Shown here in pieces: positions 61,811 through 64,000 of a DNA stretch of 64,000 bases. The position numbers were made by a program, and so were the translations under genes. Source of the DNA: Sodalis ligni (lineage in GTDB: Bacteria > Pseudomonadota > Gammaproteobacteria > Enterobacterales > Enterobacteriaceae); the NCBI RefSeq assembly GCF_016865525.2, contig NZ_CP075169.1, positions 6,138,337-6,202,336 on the forward strand, written 5' to 3'. How positions within the stretch are numbered: position 1 is the stretch's first letter; the number at the start of each line of letters is the position of its first letter. Under the pieces are notes generated by a model. That model saw nothing but the letters and a program-made list of their open reading frames with translations. It made no database searches and was not told the DNA's origin.

Positions 61811-62242
61811 TTACTTGCCCCGGACAAGGGGTAAGTTCTCTCCGCTCCAGCCGGATATGCCCTCCTTGAGGACATAAACCCGTTCAAAGCCCGCTTTGTT
61901 CAGATTTTCCGCCGGCTCGCGCGACGTAGTGCCGGTTGCGCATACCACGATAACCGGTTTCGTTTTGGCTTTATCCAACTCGCCGAGATTGCCGCTTTTC
62001 ACCTCGGACGAGGTGAGATTCAACGCGTTGGCAATGTGTCCTTTACGGTAGTCATCCCGGCTGCGCAAATCAACTATGACAGCGTCTTCCTTATTGATCA
62101 GACGGATGGCTTCGCCGCGGGTAATTTCATTCACCTTGGAAAAACGTGTTTTTACAGTGGTTACGATGACGGCGATCAATAAAGCGACCCAGGCCAGACA
62201 AAGCATGGGGTGATCGCTAACGAACGGCATAATTTCTTGCAT
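61811..62242 (-). CDS. yibN: Membrane-anchored rhodanese-domain protein YibN
   Basis: 143 residues: one N-terminal membrane helix (about residues 14-30), then a rhodanese domain with [20 protein letters not shown] and the cysteine loop VVCATGTTS. The physiological substrate is uncertain. In E. coli gpmI separates the divergent yibN and envC; here 62243-62491 holds no gene. Confidence 0.94.
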   Translation of the reverse strand: MQEIMPFVSDHPMLCLAWVALLIAVIVTTVKTRFSKVNEITRGEAIRLINKEDAVIVDLRSRDDYRKGHIANALNLTSSEVKSGNLGELDKAKTKPVIVVCATGTTSREPAENLNKAGFERVYVLKEGISGWSGENLPLVRGK

Positions 62243-62491
62243 GGGGTGTAAAAGCTCCCGTGAGTTGTGGCCACGCAGTAAAGGCTTCGAGTATACCCTC
62301 GCATTACGGCAAATTCAGCCAATATACATGGCCGGAAAGAAGAAACTAACCACATTGCGCCCCATGTCGCTAAAAATTGTGGCCTTTATCGCCTAATTTT
62401 ATCTCTTACCCAGGCATGCAGACATGTGGGCGAAGGGATTTACGCCATAGATAACTGGTAAGCCGCTGTTCAACGTGGAATAATCTTGTCA

Positions 62492-63790
62492 ATGAGGGGA
62501 AAGGCATCGTTGAAAAGAGTGAATACCGGGGAAAACGGCAGCCGAGGCCCTTTTCCAACGTTAAAGCATCATGTTTACGCCAGCCTGTTTTATGCTGGCG
62601 TAATGTTATTGCCTATAGCCGGCCACGCCGATGACAACAAGCAACAGCTTAAAACCCTGCAGCAAAATATCGCCGAGAAAGAAAAAAGCGTACAGCAACA
62701 GCAACAGCAGCGCGGCGCATTGCTGAGCCAGCTGAAAAAACAGGAAGAGTCCATTTCCAAATCCAGCCGTGCCCTGCGCGAGACGCAAGGCACGCTGGCG
62801 TCGCTGACTCAGGATATAGACAGGCTGAACCAATCCATCAAACAGTTGCAAGCGCGCCAGGCCGCTCAGCAGAAGTTGCTGGCGCAGCAGTTGGACGCCG
62901 CGTTTCGCCAGGGCCGCAACTCCGGTCTGCAATTGATTTTAAGCGGGGAAGAAGGCCAGCGCAGCGAAAGGATCCTGGCGTATTTCAGCTATCTCAATCA
63001 GGCGCGGGAAAAATCCATTCAGGATCTCAAACAGACACGGCAGCAACTGGCGGGTCAGAAAACCGATCTGCAGCAAAAACAGCTTCAGCAGGCGACAATG
63101 CTGCGACAGCAGCAGTCCGAGCAGAAAACGCTGGAAAATGCCCGGCTGGCGCGAAAGAAAACGCTCTCCGCCCTCGATACCTCCATCCATCAAAATCAGC
63201 TTAGCCTAAACGAACTGCGGCAAAACGAAGCCCGCCTGCAAAACGATATCGCCCGCGCAGAACGGGAAGCCAAAGCCCGTGCCGAGCGGGAAGAACGCGA
63301 GGCGCAGCAGGTGCGGGAACGGCAGGAACAGGCTAAACGCCAGGGAGCGACCTATAAACCTTCCACCAGCGAACGCGAGCTAATGTCCCGTACCGGCGGA
63401 CTGGGCCAGCCCGCCGGGCAAGCCATGTGGCCGGTCAGGGGCCGCACCCTGCATCAGTTCGGAGAAGCGCTGCAAGGCGAGCTGCGCTGGAAGGGCATGG
63501 TGATCGCCGCCCCCGAAGGCACCGAAGTCAAAGCCATTGCCGACGGCCGCGTGCTGATGGCCGACTGGCTCCAGGGCTATGGCCTGGTGGTGGTGCTTGA
63601 ACACGGTCAAGGAGATATGAGTCTCTACGGCTACAATCAAAGCGCCCTGGTGAAGGTGGGGGATCAGGTTAAATCCGGCCAGCCCATCGCGCTGGTGGGC
63701 ACCAGCGGCGGGCAGGATACCTCAGCCCTCTATTTCGAAATTCGTCGTCGCGGCCAGGCGATCAACCCCTTGCCATGGTTAGGAAGATAG
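62492..63790 (+). CDS. envC: Amidase activator EnvC
   Basis: Periplasmic activator of AmiA and AmiB at the septum, recruited by FtsEX. The hydrophobic signal segment YASLFYAGVMLLPIAGHADD is followed by a long coiled coil (about residues 50-280) and a degenerate LytM/M23 domain (WPVRGRTLHQFGEAL, KGMVIAAPEGTEVKAIADGR, ALYFEIRRRG). The start is uncertain: TTG 62510 has a better-placed AGGGGAAAGG site than ATG 62492; both give an N-terminal stretch before the signal segment. Confidence 0.95.
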   Translation: MRGKASLKRVNTGENGSRGPFPTLKHHVYASLFYAGVMLLPIAGHADDNKQQLKTLQQNIAEKEKSVQQQQQQRGALLSQLKKQEESISKSSRALRETQGTLASLTQDIDRLNQSIKQLQARQAAQQKLLAQQLDAAFRQGRNSGLQLILSGEEGQRSERILAYFSYLNQAREKSIQDLKQTRQQLAGQKTDLQQKQLQQATMLRQQQSEQKTLENARLARKKTLSALDTSIHQNQLSLNELRQNEARLQNDIARAEREAKARAEREEREAQQVRERQEQAKRQGATYKPSTSERELMSRTGGLGQPAGQAMWPVRGRTLHQFGEALQGELRWKGMVIAAPEGTEVKAIADGRVLMADWLQGYGLVVVLEHGQGDMSLYGYNQSALVKVGDQVKSGQPIALVGTSGGQDTSALYFEIRRRGQAINPLPWLGR

Positions 63791-63791
63791 C

Positions 63792-64000
63792 GTGTTGAAT
63801 AAAAAAACCGGTGCCCTGGTACTGTTGCTCCTGCTCGGTATGGCTAAAACCGCTTTTGCCGGCAGGCTGGCCATCGTCATCGACGACTTCGGCTATCGTC
63901 CGCATACTGAATATCAAGTGCTGTCGATGCCCACCGCCGTATCCATCTCCGTCTTGCCCAATGCTCCCTTTGCCGCCGAGATGGCGCGCAAAGCCCATGC
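63792..64000 (+). CDS. yibQ: YibQ-family divergent polysaccharide deacetylase, 3' end outside window
   Basis: The frame starts at GTG 63792 (or TTG 63795), 1 bp after the envC stop, and runs to the window edge. A signal peptide (GALVLLLLLGMAKTAFAG) is followed by RLAIVIDDFGYRPHTEY and SVLPNAPFAAEMA, the start of the DUF610/deacetylase-like domain. Probably periplasmic; function unclear. Confidence 0.9.
   Translation, partial: MLNKKTGALVLLLLLGMAKTAFAGRLAIVIDDFGYRPHTEYQVLSMPTAVSISVLPNAPFAAEMARKAH

Overview
The window looks like chromosomal DNA of a member of the Enterobacterales. The core proteins align almost residue for residue with those of E. coli (MetJ, HslU, GlpK, TpiA, PfkA, CpxR, GpsA), and blocks of gene order are shared (metL-metB-metJ, rpmE/priA-cytR-ftsN-hslVU-menA-rraA/zapB, glpFKX-fpr-yiiQ-tpiA, sbp, pfkA, cpxP/cpxRA, trmL/cysE-gpsA-secB-grxC-yibN/envC-yibQ). 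The joining of cpxA to trmL-cysE differs from E. coli K-12. A genus cannot be fixed from this window; recent frameshifts in otherwise conserved genes would fit a Sodalis-like lineage, but that is inference.

Layout. 1-3701: methionine genes, metL (runs off the left edge) and metB on the minus strand, diverging from the repressor gene metJ, with tandem met boxes between. 3871-29915: a complete type VI secretion system (T6SS) cluster, all on the minus strand and read from right to left: tssB, tssC, tssK, tssL, an OmpA-like anchor, hcp, clpV, vgrG, a decayed effector/immunity module, a PAAR spike tip, an unknown membrane protein, tssM, tssA, tssF, tssG, tssJ, tssE and a TagA/VasL-like protein. 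It sits between metJ and rpmE, where E. coli K-12 has yiiX. 30831-39651: housekeeping genes for ribosome, replication restart, division and proteolysis. 40237-43834: glycerol uptake operon glpFKX. 44014-46300: fpr, yiiQ, tpiA. 46600-52431: ribose operon rbsDACBK with rbsR, read on the minus strand from a promoter flanked by two perfect operators. 52889-55018: sbp and pfkA. 55603-58383: the Cpx envelope stress module, including the CpxQ small RNA in the cpxP 3' end. 58602-64000: trmL, cysE, gpsA, secB, grxC, yibN, envC and the start of yibQ.

The most interesting stretch is 15690-18372, downstream of vgrG. Read across three frames it reconstructs a LysM plus lysozyme-like T6SS effector of about 555 residues, followed by a secreted immunity-type protein of about 110 residues and two further small genes. 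Nearly every break in them is one missing base in a homopolymer. The same kind of lesion breaks tssB (three times within about 65 bases) and menA. Either the T6SS and menaquinone synthesis have recently been lost by decay, or this stretch has homopolymer sequencing errors; both are discussed.

Other points: a cobalamin-riboswitch-like leader in front of cytR, a stop-codon loss in hslV, an Asn-to-Ser change in the first NPA motif of GlpF, an odd core segment in Sbp, a 34-bp tandem repeat ending cpxA, and several inverted intergenic repeats. I saw no tRNA, rRNA, insertion sequence, prophage or CRISPR array.
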